Source: Pyrrhosoma nymphula
Taxonomy: Eukaryota; Arthropoda; Insecta; Odonata; Coenagrionidae
Direction: 5' to 3'
Assembly: GCA_963573305.1 (NCBI GenBank)
Contig: OY754338.1
Location: forward strand, 22,380,192 to 22,444,191
Length of the DNA: 64,000 nt
The notes below the pieces were generated by a model. The model had not been told where the DNA came from. It saw only the letters and a program-made list of their open reading frames with translations, and searched no databases. Shown in pieces: positions 37,800 to 49,779 of this stretch. The position numbers and the translations under genes were made by a program. Each line of letters opens with the position of its first letter. Position 1 is the stretch's first letter.

Positions 37800-38360
37800 T
37801 GACGTTGTCCGAAAAACATTGCCGCGCTGGAGTGCAATAAAAGGCACGGACGCCGGTTTTTTCAACGCGATAAGGGTGGAGCACGCAGCACTGCTCACTC
37901 GACGCGGTAGCCCGCCATAAGCTGCTTCCGCACGGCTCAGCAGAGAGCAGGCAACCCGGAAAAGCGATTGGAGAGATATGGTCGGCGCGGAGGGTGTCGC
38001 GCGCGGCGGGGGGTGACAAGGCACCGGTGGCGGGGCAGAGGGGCGGCAGGGCAGGAGCGCGACCCACCGACCGACCCAGGAGGCGGCGCATTCCATCCCG
38101 CGCCGTCGGCGACCGCGGAGGCGGAGGGGCGTGGCCCGCACCGAGCGGCCGACGCAAGCAGCGCGGGGCCGTCCCTAGACTGTGGTCGTCCCGCCTGCCT
38201 GCCTGGGCGGGATCGCCCCGAGCTGGATGATGCGCGGGCGGGCCGGGGTAGGCAGGAAGAGGCGCAAGGAATAGGAAAGGAGTCCGCGGCGGCTTTAAAA
38301 CGCCTCACAGTCTGCCAGACCGACGGCCGCGGAAGGGATGGGCGCCGTGCATCCATCATC
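37800..38360. other. GC-rich, CpG-dense island
   Basis: The most CpG-dense stretch of the window, immediately after the Harbinger-like element. Open frames of 78-140 codons overlap on both strands with Arg/Pro/Ala-rich low-complexity products. It may be a CpG island promoter or a GC-rich repeat; no domain or splice structure supports a gene. Confidence 0.5.
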
Positions 38361-39985
38361 TCCGACTATTTTTAAGCAGATGTGTCTCACGGTCAAAGTT
38401 TCGCTCGAATACATGTTGTAAAATTAAAAGTTTTGCAAAAACATTTAGAACTCATGTCAAACGAGGAACACTTTCGTAGAATATTTGAGCCATGGGTACT
38501 ATAAATTAAGGAAATCAGACTCCCAACTTCGGCATGATACCTTTTTTGAAGATGACAACCGCGGCGTCACTGTCAATTAGTGAGGGATGGAATCGGCCGA
38601 TTCCAATATAATCAAACGTAGTTTCCTTTTTTTCCATTTCGAACTGAGGGAAATTATGGCTAGTTAGGAAGCAACTAATGATTTTATCCGTCAGATGATA
38701 ATACTCACATAATCGTACATCAATATAATCACAAAAAACCCAGTCAATAGCCTATCAAGGAATCAATAGCCTATCAACGTAAAAGTAAACAATTTCTAAT
38801 AAATAAGCTATAAACAACGAAATATTTAAGCAAACTGTATGTAGTTGTGGAATCTGCCATCAGCTGTAGCTGTAATACGCATTCACTTGTCATCGCGGGG
38901 ATGGGCAAACTGCAAGTACAAACGTTTGATCGGAAGTAGATACCCCAAACGGACCAAGGAATTACTGATTGTAACCCAAGCGAATGGAGTTATTATCCAT
39001 TTTATCGCTAAAAAAAGACAAATAAAATAAGCCATTCTACCAACCCATAGTTATAATGTCTTTTCGGGGAATTGACATCATATAAAAATCTTGTGACGGT
39101 CCATTGAACCAATAAACATAAGTATCTGGTATCTGCTTTACCCTTTTGCCATCCATTTTAAGAATAAACCAGTAGTGTCCGAGAGGAATAGGGAAAACAT
39201 TTCGGAGCGATGAAAACACCAACCTTACCTTAGCTGAGACGGGACCCTACTACTTTTTCTTAATTTTTATAGAATTTTAATAATCCAATTTTTTTAATTT
39301 GACAATTTTAAAGCAAATGTAATATATTTTATTTTTAGATAATTCTCTGCCAAAGTTAATTGTTTAATTCTCAATGTAAAGGTCGACGGTGGTTGTTTTT
39401 AGATATCTATTAAATAAATCATATCAAGAAAATGAAAGATTACTCTTAATCTTACTGTGTATTTTTATTAAACTGATATAATATATGCTATTAAATATTT
39501 TACCAAGGAGTAATCTAGGGGTCAACAACATCAATGCCACTAGGTATAGCAGGGCTAAATTTCATCACGATGATTAACTGCGAAAATTTGTATGAGGTGA
39601 ATAGTATTGTAAATGGTGAGGTGGTGTTAAATAATGTACAGTATTGCCATTCTTATTGCTCTCACACCGCAGCCTTGAAATGGGCCGGAAGTAAATTTGA
39701 TATCCACAGTAAATTCTTTTGTTTCATGATTTGGGAGTTGCTACTCTTATGTTTGCAAAGGAGAATACTTCAGAGCTTTTAATGTCTTCATAGCTTCCTC
39801 AAGGCTTTTAATATACACATCGTAGCACGTAATATCCCGAATGCTGCATCCTTGGGGAGTTAATATTTCTCTGCGTTAATTAGAACATTTTGATCCAAGA
39901 CTAGAGTTACCCAGGTTATGAGAAAGGCATATAAATGACAGGTAAATATGAGAGACCTAAGTGACGGATACCACATAAAATTTGT
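38361..39985. other. AT-rich spacer with one coding-like patch
   Basis: A near-direct repeat of TCAATAGCCTATCAA lies near 38745-38777. A minus-strand frame at 39037-39222 is open for 61 codons and contains PLGHYWFILKMDGKRV and FNGPSQDFYMMSIPRKD, which look like real protein by composition, but no family was recognised and splice sites are uncertain. Confidence 0.3.
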
Positions 39986-40450
39986 TTGCTAGAAGTAGTT
40001 AGGCATTTGCATCATTTTCTTGCCTATATAAACACTTTTGAACCAACAATAGAGGAAATAAAATCTGTATTCAAAACTTTCAAAAGAGGCAAAGCTCCAG
40101 GTGAAGATGCCATACCTATCGAGTTAATAACAAATGGATGTGAGGAGGTCATTAGATTTTTACATTAATTAATAACAAGAATATGGAAAGCAGAAAGAAT
40201 GCCAAAAGAATGGACTGAAGCAGTCATTGTGCCCTTACATAAGAAAGGGGATAAATTGGATTGCAACAATTATAGAGGATTATCGTTGATTAACACTACA
40301 TACAAAATACTATCCAAAATAGTGTTGAATAGACTGAAAGAACAAGTAGAGGAGAAGATAGGAGACCACCAAGCGGGATTCATGAAAAACAGATCCACCA
40401 CTGACCAAATATTTATCCTGAAGGAGGTAGCCTCTCATTCATTCAAGTAT
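39986..40450 (+). pseudogene. LINE RT fragment, N-terminal half
   Basis: Part of an endonuclease-RT LINE polyprotein covering the fingers of the RT. Visible motifs in order: EEIKSVFKTFKRGKAPGEDA, IPIELI, a stop after EEVIRFLH, IWKAERMPKEW, VPLHKKGDKLDCNNYRGLSL (RT block 1-2), then IGDHQAGFMKNRSTTDQIF (family GF...RST.DQIF). It stops before the catalytic ADD box, so it cannot be active. Its boundary near 40450 lies within about 80 bp of the 3' end of the antisense LINE next to it. The wording differs from that LINE, so this is a separate family, closest to RTE-like or related arthropod endonuclease-RT elements. Confidence 0.85.
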
Positions 40451-40528
40451 TCTACCAGCTGATTGGTAGGTTCTTGGACAGTCCCCATTTTGTATCCCAA
40501 CCTAATAGAAATTTTCTCGCTTTCCCTC

Positions 40529-42320
40529 CTAAAGATGGCTCGTTATTAGATCCCTCTTCAATTCTTCATATCTTCTACCTCCTCTTATTTCGTACAGAAT
40601 TCCTATCCTCTTCCTTCCTCTCCCACGCTTCCCCAGTGTTCTCCCCTCTATCCCTCTCTTCAACATGCCCTCTCCTCTCAAAACCTCCTCCATCCATCTC
40701 TTCTGCCTTCTCCGAACCTCTGCCACAAGGTTCCTCTCCTCTCCGACCATATCCAATACCTCCTCGTTCGTCTTTCTCTCCATCCAGCTAACCTTCTCCA
40801 TCCTTCTCCAAACCCACATCTCAAATGCCTCAAGTCTACACACGTCCTCCCTTCGCAATGACCACGTTTCCGACCCATATAGCGCCACGCTCCATATTAA
40901 AGTTTTCACCAGCCTCTTCTTTACGTCTCTTCTCAGACCCCCCCTCATCAATTCCCTTCTCTTCGAAAATGCTTCTTTAGCGAGCGCAATTCTGCATCTG
41001 ATGTCCTTACCACTAAACCCATTCTCCTCCAAAATACTACCCAGATACGTAAACTGCTCGACCTGCTCTATCTTCTGCCCTCCCACCCTTATATTCAGCC
41101 CCGCCTTCTTACTTCTAGAAAATCTCATTACTTTCGTTTTCTTGTGATTGATCTTCATCCCATACTTTTCGCACTGCACCTCTAATGCATTCACCATTGA
41201 CTGTAACCCCTTGGCCGACTGACTAACCAATGCTTGATCATCTGCAAATCTCACTGATTTTATCAGCTCCCCTCCTACCTTTATTCCTACCTCCTCCTCC
41301 CCCCATGCCTCCCATACCATTTCTTCTGAATACACGTTAAAAAGCAACGGCGATAGTGGGCACCCTTGCCGCACTCCCCGTCCTATCGTGGCCCATCCCG
41401 ATTCTCCATTGGCTACCCTAACCTGCGCAGTCTGATTCATGTACAAGTTTCGAATCAGACGCCTGTCCCTCCAATCGACCCCTAATTTCTTCAACACTCC
41501 CATTAATTTCGTCCATTCCACCCGATCAAACGCCTTCTCGAAATCTACGAAGCATGCAAAAACATCCTGCCCATACTCAAGGTTTCTTTCTACTAGCGTC
41601 CTCATCACCGCTATAGCGTCTCGCGTTCCCGTCCCTCTCCTAAACCCGAACTGGTCGTCACCCAGGTATTCATTTGCCTTCTTCTCTAGCCTTCTGTTCA
41701 GAATCCTCAGAACTACTTTGGCCGCGTGGGATATTAAGCTTATTGTCCTATAGTCTTCGCAAGTTTTTGCCTTACTCTTCTTCGGTATAGGAATTAGTAC
41801 AGTCTTCGCGAAGTCTTCCGGCCACACTCCATCCTCATAAATCCTACGAATAAGCGCAAAAAGTTTTCCTCTTCCGTTCTTCCCCATGCTCTTTAAAAAC
41901 TCTGCAGGTATGTCATCTATTCCAACCGCCTTATTTCTTTTCATGTCTCGTAGAGCTCTTTCGATTTCGCTATCTAAGATACTTGGTCCGATGCCATCTC
42001 TGTCGATGTCGTCTTCCCTTTCTATATCTAACCAATTGGGCCTTATTTCTTTACCATACAGCTCTTCAACATACTCCTTCCACCTCTCCTGGATCTCTCT
42101 CGGTTCTACGATCACCTTTCCCGTCTTGTCTGTTATCGTTGTAATTCCCCTTCCCTTGTTACCACCCGTCAGTTCCTTTACTTTCCGATATAATGCATCT
42201 GCTCTTCCCTCTTTTTGGTATTTCTCTAACGCGTCGATCTGTTCTCTCCACCACGCCTCTCTTGCTTTCTTTGTTTCTCTTCTAAGCCTGTTATTAAATT
42301 CTCGGTATTTTCTCTTACCT
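40529..42320 (-). CDS. LINE reverse transcriptase, 5'-truncated
   Basis: RT of a non-LTR retrotransposon, which copies its RNA at the insertion site. The minus frame is open without a stop from 42320 to 40529, about 597 codons; the upstream linker reads KRKYREFNNRLRRETKKARE and TDKTGKV. Then AVGIDDIPAEFLK, VLIPIPKKSKAKTCEDYRTI, QFGFRRGTGTRDAI, FACFVDFEKAFDRVEW (first catalytic Asp), GVRQGCPLSPLLFNVY, and RFADDQALV, whose ADD box carries the catalytic Asp pair. The C-terminal part holds YGSETW, WVWRRME and GRGRKRIG. The endonuclease domain that should precede the linker is absent, where the fold-back element begins. No start codon is assigned because the natural start is missing. The RT core looks intact, so the copy is younger than the related fragments at 2945, 15360 and 31685. 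Clade not settled (RTE/L1-related wording). Confidence 0.9.
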
Positions 42321-44271
42321 CCAACGTTGCCGCATTGTTCGCAGCATTTCGGCTCCTTGCTCGGAGAAAAACCGGAAGTATGTTTTTAAAACTTTAATGC
42401 TGACACTAAATTGCCGATGACCTTATCTGAAAAAAATATATTGTGCGCCTTGATACCTTTTGCACGTTATACTAGTTTTTTAATGATATTTTTCGGGCCA
42501 AACTTGAGATAAAAAATGTTATATAAAGGGAGGTAATCGTTCTGCCATTAAGACAATGCATTTTAACGTAAAATTCCATCATTTTCAAATCCATATATCT
42601 TCATTAAATGGCCGATGACCTAGTAATATTTTTACACCAATCGATAGGAGAAATCATGGACAATAATATATGTAAAGTAGCTGTCACTTACTATCAGCTA
42701 CTTATAGTTCACGCTCACTTTTATGCAACTTAGATAGTTAAAATTTTGGTCTATTTCTTTCAATACTAAGATGCATGTGATATAAACTATCGAAGTTATA
42801 AAATGTTGAATTTAAATCTAAGATAGAGCACATTTCATCAATATCCCATATAATGAAGCTAGATGATATCCCACAGAATGAAGCACTTTCATATCAGATG
42901 GTGTCTGACCAATAATGTCTATGGTACATATAACCGTATACACTCAAAGAAACTGAATTATTATTTTAAGATATTTTATTAACCAATGTAAGCACCTTAA
43001 ACTATAATTTAAAAGTCAAACATTGCCAATTCTTAAGGAAAACATCTTTTTATGAAGGCCCATATACAATTCGCATTCGAGCTCGTACTTTAAAGAGAGA
43101 TTTGAAAAAGTAGGTAGCCGTTGAATAAAGCTCTAAGCTAATTAAATTTTTGTAGCTTCTACTTTGACAGCTACTTCTAAAATAATGTACCTACATACAT
43201 AGCTACCTACAGCTACTGAAAAAGGTAGCAACCACAATTAGGGCTGGGCGGTATTTGAATCCCAATATCAATATCCAATATCTTAAAATATTGAAAATGG
43301 ACCAATATCAATAACCTGTATTGGACTAATGAATATTGGAAATAATGAAAAAATTAAATATTGGTATATTGGAAAATATTGAACATGCAATAATAAATGG
43401 TAAAATTATCTGGCTTACAATGGTTTGCAAATGCTGCAGAAACAAAATTGCTGCTCAAATAAACAATCAGGCTGGCACAGACATGCACTTTACATTACTA
43501 GCATAAAAACTTAGCTTTTCAGTATGTTCACCTGTTAATGAATTCCTGGTATCGGTGATGACCTCACCGCCAATGTTAATTCAATACATGAATTTTTAAC
43601 ATTGTTACTGCAACATTCAATATTCCAAATGGAAATATTGGTTCTTCAATATACAATATTCCAATTACAAATATTGTTTTTTTCCTACAAACAATATCCA
43701 ATACAGGATATTGATATTGGTCGTTCCAACATGGTGATTTAGGAATCCCAATATTTAAAAATATTGTTATTGGAACCAATATATTGGAAAACCGCCCTGC
43801 CCTAGCAACAATAGCGCGCAACTAGCAACCATGCATGAATTTGAAATTTTAAAGGACAGAATTCCGCTTAAGGAGGAACCATCATTTTAGGCATGTCCGA
43901 AAACCTGCCCTGATTTTTACATATATTATTGTCCATGATTTCTCCTATCGATTGGTGTAAAAATATTACTAGGTCATCGGCCATTTAATGAAGATATATG
44001 GATTTGAAAATGATGGAATTTTACGTTAAAATGCATTGTCTTAATGGCAGAACGATTACCTCCCTTTATATAACATTTTTTATCTCAAGTTTGGCCCGAA
44101 AAATATCATTAAAAAACTAGTATAACGTGCAAAAGGTATCAAGGCACACAATATATTTTTTTCAGATAAGGTCATCGGCAATTTAGTGTCAGCATTAAAG
44201 TTTTAAAAACATACTTCCGGTTTTTCTCCGAGCAAGGAGCCGAAATGCTGCGAACAATACGGCAACGTTGG
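42321..44271. mobile_element. Long-armed inverted-repeat element, 356-bp arms
   Basis: The arms 42321-42676 and 43916-44271 are both 356 bp and inverted copies; by eye only a couple of substitutions are seen, for example near 42332 and 42448. The termini read CCAACGTTGCCG. The 1.24-kb centre has no coding frame and holds a hAT element. A target duplication was not identified. It abuts the 5' end of the antisense LINE, whose frame stays open some 20 codons into the left arm, so the exact junction is uncertain. Candidates are a long-TIR DNA transposon, a fold-back element, or a local inverted duplication. Confidence 0.8.
43239..43804. mobile_element. hAT-type non-autonomous element
   Basis: Ends TAGGGCTGGGCGGT and (inverse) TAGGGCAGGGCGGT, as for hAT elements. 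Flanks ACCACAAT (43231-43238) and GCAACAAT (43805-43812) match at 6 of 8 positions, a decayed 8-bp duplication. Both ends are packed with CAATATT/AATATTG motifs, probable subterminal binding repeats. There is no transposase frame. Confidence 0.7.
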
Positions 44272-46731
44272 AAACTGCTTGGAGGTTAAATGTGAAATAC
44301 GGCGTAGTATTCAAGTTGACTGAATATATTTCAATCCTTATGGCGATTTTATAAATTGAATTAAGCATTTTCAAAGCATGCTGCTTGGCTTTTCAAAGCA
44401 TGCTGCTGCATTTTTCAATATAAATATCAACGAAAGCATACATGTAAGAGGGTTCTCAGTAATTATCAATGCCAATGACTTTGGTAAAATTTATGCCTGT
44501 GCTTATTACTAAGTACGTAACTTTATCAAAGCCTTTAAACTACGTAATTTCAAGATGTTCAAACCTATATGTATAGAATGTTTAAACTTTTCTTCGTTGA
44601 TGGATAATTTCATTAAAAAAACTATTTGCACAATCAATCAATGGCTCCACGGCAAAGCTTTTCTCGATCACATTAGCGGAAATGTTATTCCAGATACTCA
44701 TACAAATAAGCATGTACATAACATTTCGTCTAGATTACGATGCCTACTAAGAACAGGCTTTAGGAACATGAAACCAGATAATAAATATTTGATAGAACAC
44801 GGAGAATCAAAAGTAAACCGAGTCTCAGACAGTGGAAAAAAACAACGTAGTATACATTTCCTGGAAGAAAGCCACGAATCATCCGAACTTTGGATTTACC
44901 CTTGCCATTAGTGAAAAAAGGAAACTAACATCACAATGTTGTGGTAAGGTTAAAATCGCAACGTTGTTGGAAGGTTTACACTGCTATCTTATTGCAAGGT
45001 TATGTAATTGGGAGGTTAAAACCATGATGTTGTAACAACATTATTTCTACCAAGTGATTACAACGTTAGAATTGCAATGTGCTTTCTAGATTAATATTGC
45101 AATCTCAGGTAAAAATATCTCCCTTTGAACTAACTGAAACACCCTTAAATCACACTAACTTGCTTCTCTGCTGAAACTGTCTTTAAATGGAAACAAAACC
45201 AAGGGAGTTGGTGCAGCATGAGTAGAGAAGCAGTGCAACAAAATACCTTGCAAACTGCACTGGCACATAATCCATATACCCTTATTACTGCGTAATGAGC
45301 TGGCACTCCCTTCCTCACTACACTAAAACACTATTAACTTAAACTTCGGCCCTCTCAAATCAAAAATTTACATTTTAAATACTATGTTGTTATTATTATG
45401 TGATGGCAAACTTGAGTATTTTAAATTATCCTACCTAGTATATACCATATACACCGCAACACCAGAAAGGACTTTGATGTGACAGTGGTCAATAATAAAT
45501 GGTCAGAAAGATTGCACAGGGATAACAACTCATTAGGCATACACTTTATCAATTGCAGGAAACTAACACACGGAAATATCTTTTGAGATGATGTACCAAA
45601 AATGGTAAATAACGATGAAGGTAATTAATGAGTGGACGTGATGCGTAAACGAAAGGAAAAATGAAGAACAGCAAATAGAAAAAGTGAAATAGAAAGCGAT
45701 AAACAGATGCTGAAACGAATTATGGAGAAAGTAAAATAATACGTAATAGAGAAATTGTCAAACTGAGGAAAAAGGAATTACAATGAAAGTAAACGAAAAT
45801 ACAATAAAGAAATTCATGAATTAGTGAAAAAAACAACCGATTTGTAACACTTCGAATTCGCAGTCACAGATTGCAGGAGACCAGACACCAACAGGCATGG
45901 GCAGAGTAGCACTTATTTGTTTACAGCCTGTCTCAGTGTTGCCATGAGTCAACTATTGACGTTATTATGCATAACAATAATAATAAATCTGCAATATTAT
46001 ATAATTTTTATAGACTTTTCGATGTTTTATATTATTTCATTAATAATTCTTCTTTACAGCCACAAATTTAATCTAATAATCATATTACGTCGAAATAACA
46101 GCAACGACTAGATGCAACACAACCACTGACTTGCATGAGGTTCTTTACATTCATACTTAAGTACATTTTCTGAGCAGCATAACCCAATCGAGTATTTGGA
46201 TTTCTTCGAAAAATTATGAAATGATATATTAATCCTGAATTCCCCCATCAGGTGATATGTTATTCTTGTTATGAATACAGTACTTCAAAGCGCAGGTTCC
46301 TCCTTAATTCACATGACAGAATCGCCACGTCGAAACAATTCGATAGTTAAAAAATAAAAAGTAAAACATTATTTCGGAATTCATACGTTTCACAAGTATA
46401 CAGCCAGGCATCCCTAAGAACACGTCAAATTGGAGCAGACTAATTGATGCTACTGTACCAGAAAAGATCTATTACTGAATCCAGTGTACTCACATATTTA
46501 AAATGCATAACAATTTGCTCGCCCGGAACGAACTATGATCTTAAACTCCTTATGTATACAAAGATGTCCGCGAAAATAACGTCACGTACTAAGTTATTCA
46601 TGTTTTACCTCTATTCCTGGATTCCAAATTTTCGAAACATCAAAAGGCCTACACATGCAAGTCGTTCACCAACATAATCAAATAGAAAAATGGTATTTTA
46701 ATGGTTCGATCGCATGTGAAGTATGACATTT
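44272..46731. other. AT-rich DNA, nothing firmly recognised
   Basis: 44380-44405 holds a short duplication of TTCAAAGCATGCTGCT. 44930-45080 has several diverged AACGTTGTT/AAGGTTAAAA motifs, a possible decayed tandem repeat. A 118-codon plus frame at 44555-44911 has no recognised domain. Confidence 0.35.
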
Positions 46732-47116
46732 TCATAGAGGATTCGTGGGAGTTACAGATGTCAATACGTCCATTTGCGGAACTTGGGGGAAAGTATTTCC
46801 ACCCGACTGAGGTTGTGTTCGTAGGCATCTAAATAGGGCAGGACACGAGAGATTGGATATGGATTCATACATGGACCGGAATGTACTCTTCGGGTGAGCG
46901 GTTCCACTCGTGGAGTAGGTTCTCGACAAGTGGCAACCACTCCCCCGATGTCACCGAGCCACACAAGCCGGCAACTACACACACTTCGACATATTTCTCC
47001 GCCCCCCACCCTCCCCTCTGCCCAGCACAGGAATGCAAGATCCATGTCAGCAGGAACACGATGACTTCCCTCGAGGAGGTAGAGACATACGTAGTTCCAT
47101 TAAAATCGATTCGCAT
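46732..47116 (-). other. Possible exon(s), unassigned
   Basis: This 0.4-kb patch is GC-richer than its surroundings and open in several minus frames. One (46865-47116) starts with ATG and contains VIVFLLTWILHSCAGQ, a good hydrophobic signal-peptide-like core with a plausible cleavage region. Another (46761-47045) contains VLPYLDAYEHNLSRVEIL. No single frame dominates and no family is recognised, so it could be an exon of a secreted protein or chance. Confidence 0.2.
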
Positions 47117-49779
47117 ATTAATAAATTCGAAACTTGAGAGAGTTTTTTACTGAAGGTTCCAGATTATGACATACCATATTATTGCGCACTGAGCGTAGAC
47201 AAATTGATGATAGTCATTTATTAAGGAACAGTGCAAGTATTAGGCATTATACTTCCATCCAGGGAAATAATAATTTAGATGTCACGTAAGTTTGACTTGC
47301 AATTTTAAACTGAAAGTGTATTTTTTCACTTTGCCCACAATAATCCACAGGGGTATATTTTTTCAGTTTTCGCCAATTGTGGCAACTGATATGTCACAAA
47401 AATTAACTTTTTTCCAGTTCCCAGTGCGAAAAGCAATCTTGTCCCACCAAGTAACCTGCGACACTACACAGCAATAACACCGAGAAATAAATTAAACGCT
47501 TCCATGATGACAATGCTTTTAAGTTCAAAAGCGTTCAATGTATCGTATGAAATAAATATCGAATTTTGTGAAATAAAAAACAGACTGACTACTTAGCATC
47601 TGCTTTCCTTTGCCCGACAGCTAAAAGTGAGAAAAGATTAAACTCGAGAAAAAGTTATGTCAATCGAAAAAAATGTTGATTCTGAATTAGATTCCAATGA
47701 ACCTATAAGACAAGAAACTATTCCGAATCGTTCTGGTTATATCATTTCAAAAACTAAGTATGATTCAGACTCAAATTCAAAGTAGCTACGCTCGAAAACA
47801 AATAGTGTTTTGGGGAACAAGCCAAGTTTGTATTGTAAAGAGGCCACAGTGTATTCCGCCAGAAGGCATTGTTACCATTTAACTTACCCAGGAATAATTA
47901 GGAGCTTAATAGCAAGAATGGCAGTGGAAGATTGCCGGTAGCAAGTAAAATAAAATTATATAATACAATTCTGGCCCAAAACCGATACAAGAATCCAATA
48001 ACAAAACCTACGGTGCGTCAATTCCTAAATGATGTCATTGTATTCCCACTTTTCGCGGCTGAACTACGACAAATTCTATCCCCATGGGAGTTCACACCTA
48101 TTGATTAGTTCACATAAGCAAGCGAATGATGCTTCATTTTCCTAAAAACAATAAAAAACAATTTTTATTTAATCTAATGATAAAATATTACAAATACATT
48201 TGACGTTTAATTTCAATGCCCAATGCAATGCAAATCATCAATGCAAATGGAAAGTGGCAATTAAAATTCAAATGCTAAAAAATTTTAACACGCACTTGCA
48301 TTTATTAACGACTGACTGAGGACCCTTCGTATACGTTAATATAATATATTCCTTATCCTAATGGTATGATAACTTTAAACACGACTGTCTGAGTAAAATG
48401 ACGCTGAGTAGCTTACTAAGCTACATATTTTATGGACCATCAAACGTGACATAGACACATACGGGGGAGAAAAGTGACGCCTCTCCCACGCTTTATAGCT
48501 CACCTATTTTCAGCGAGTGATTTCTTTTCCCCTGTCTAGAGCAGCAATAATGGGAGAGGAGCTTAACAAGTTCAAGAGCAATAACCTCCAACACGTTGAC
48601 CCTGAGAGGTAAAGAACCATTCGGATGTTCGCCACTCCGTTTTCTGTTTACCTTATGAAAGAAAAGTTCCGTCCGCTCGAGGAGTTACGTAAGACGAGCA
48701 AGAGAAAAGAAAACACTGTGAGCAGTTTAAAACGTAAGCAAAAGATACAATTAGAACTCTTTATACGACGCACATTTTATTTCTCGCAGTGCTTGCATAA
48801 CCCTGGAAAGATTCAACTAAAGCGAGGGACTTGCATTTCAGACATTGAAATAACTGGCACTATTCCACAAAAAGAAATAATAAAAAATATACGAGAAATT
48901 ACAAATTAAATGAAAAATATTCTCAACACATATACAAATGAAACACATGAAATGACTAACCGTATTAGACAAATCCAAGCCATTGCGCCTTTAGTTAATA
49001 TAAAGGTCACAGTGTACAGTAAAAAAGGGAAAAGAAACAGAAAAAGCAAATTGACAAGTTCTTTTTGCGAGAGTTCATTTACACTACTTCCTCTGCAGCT
49101 GGAGGAAAATTTAAATCTTTGATGGAATATCACTGGACAAAAAACATACATGACGTTCCATGCGTCGAAAAATACTTTTGAGTCTCCATATTGACCCATA
49201 TGATGACACGCATTCCACCTTTACACGTGGGTATCTAGGCAAAGATCTCCGCTTCATCCATAACTGTTTCAACGAAAGGTCGATCGGATTCGTAGGAGTA
49301 GAGCCAGTCTAGCTCTACAGCGGTAATTGAAAGACATTCCGGGGTAAAGGTAATTGACTTTCCCTAACAAACTGACAGTTACCGGAAGTTTCTGGTAGTT
49401 AATCTAAAACCACGACGCCCATATTTAACTAGGGGATCCGCAGGGAATATGTAGCGCCGACTCTTTTTGAGAGGTCAAGGCCGGGACGCTGCGCCCGAGA
49501 CTTGAGTCCACGATGCCAAATTAAAAAAAAACTGCGTGCAAGAAGCGAGGAAACGTCCTTTACAAAACCCCTTACCCCCTGAAGCATAACAGAGTTCAGA
49601 TGAAAGAGCGATCAATAAACACAGGCCTTAACAGAATTACCGGTGAAAGGGGAAAAATAGTTGGACGGAGTAAACATATATTTGCTGAAGATGGATTACA
49701 ATATTGTTATAATGAAGGCGAATTCAAACCTCTCATGGAGATTTTAATTACGCTGACACAGAATGCGGTGAGGCCGAGT
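47117..49779. other. AT-rich DNA with short coding-like scraps
   Basis: A 43-codon plus frame at 47657-47785 is acidic (NVDSELDSNEP, KYDSDSNSK) and reads like the N-terminus of a transposase, but nothing downstream confirms this. 48625-49122 holds two basic Lys-rich frames with no recognised domain. Confidence 0.35.

Noticed and set aside
37719..38375. Frames of 124-140 codons on both strands
   Set aside because: Arg/Pro/Ala-rich products of a CpG-dense island with no domain; no frame preferred.
40474..42389. Plus-strand frames such as 40474-40791, 40665-41147, 41439-41753 and 41886-42389
   Set aside because: They are antisense shadows of the LINE RT on the minus strand.
47657..48110. Possible piggyBac-type transposase remnant
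   Set aside because: An acidic 43-codon start is followed by broken frames without the DDD motifs or the Cys-rich C-terminus.
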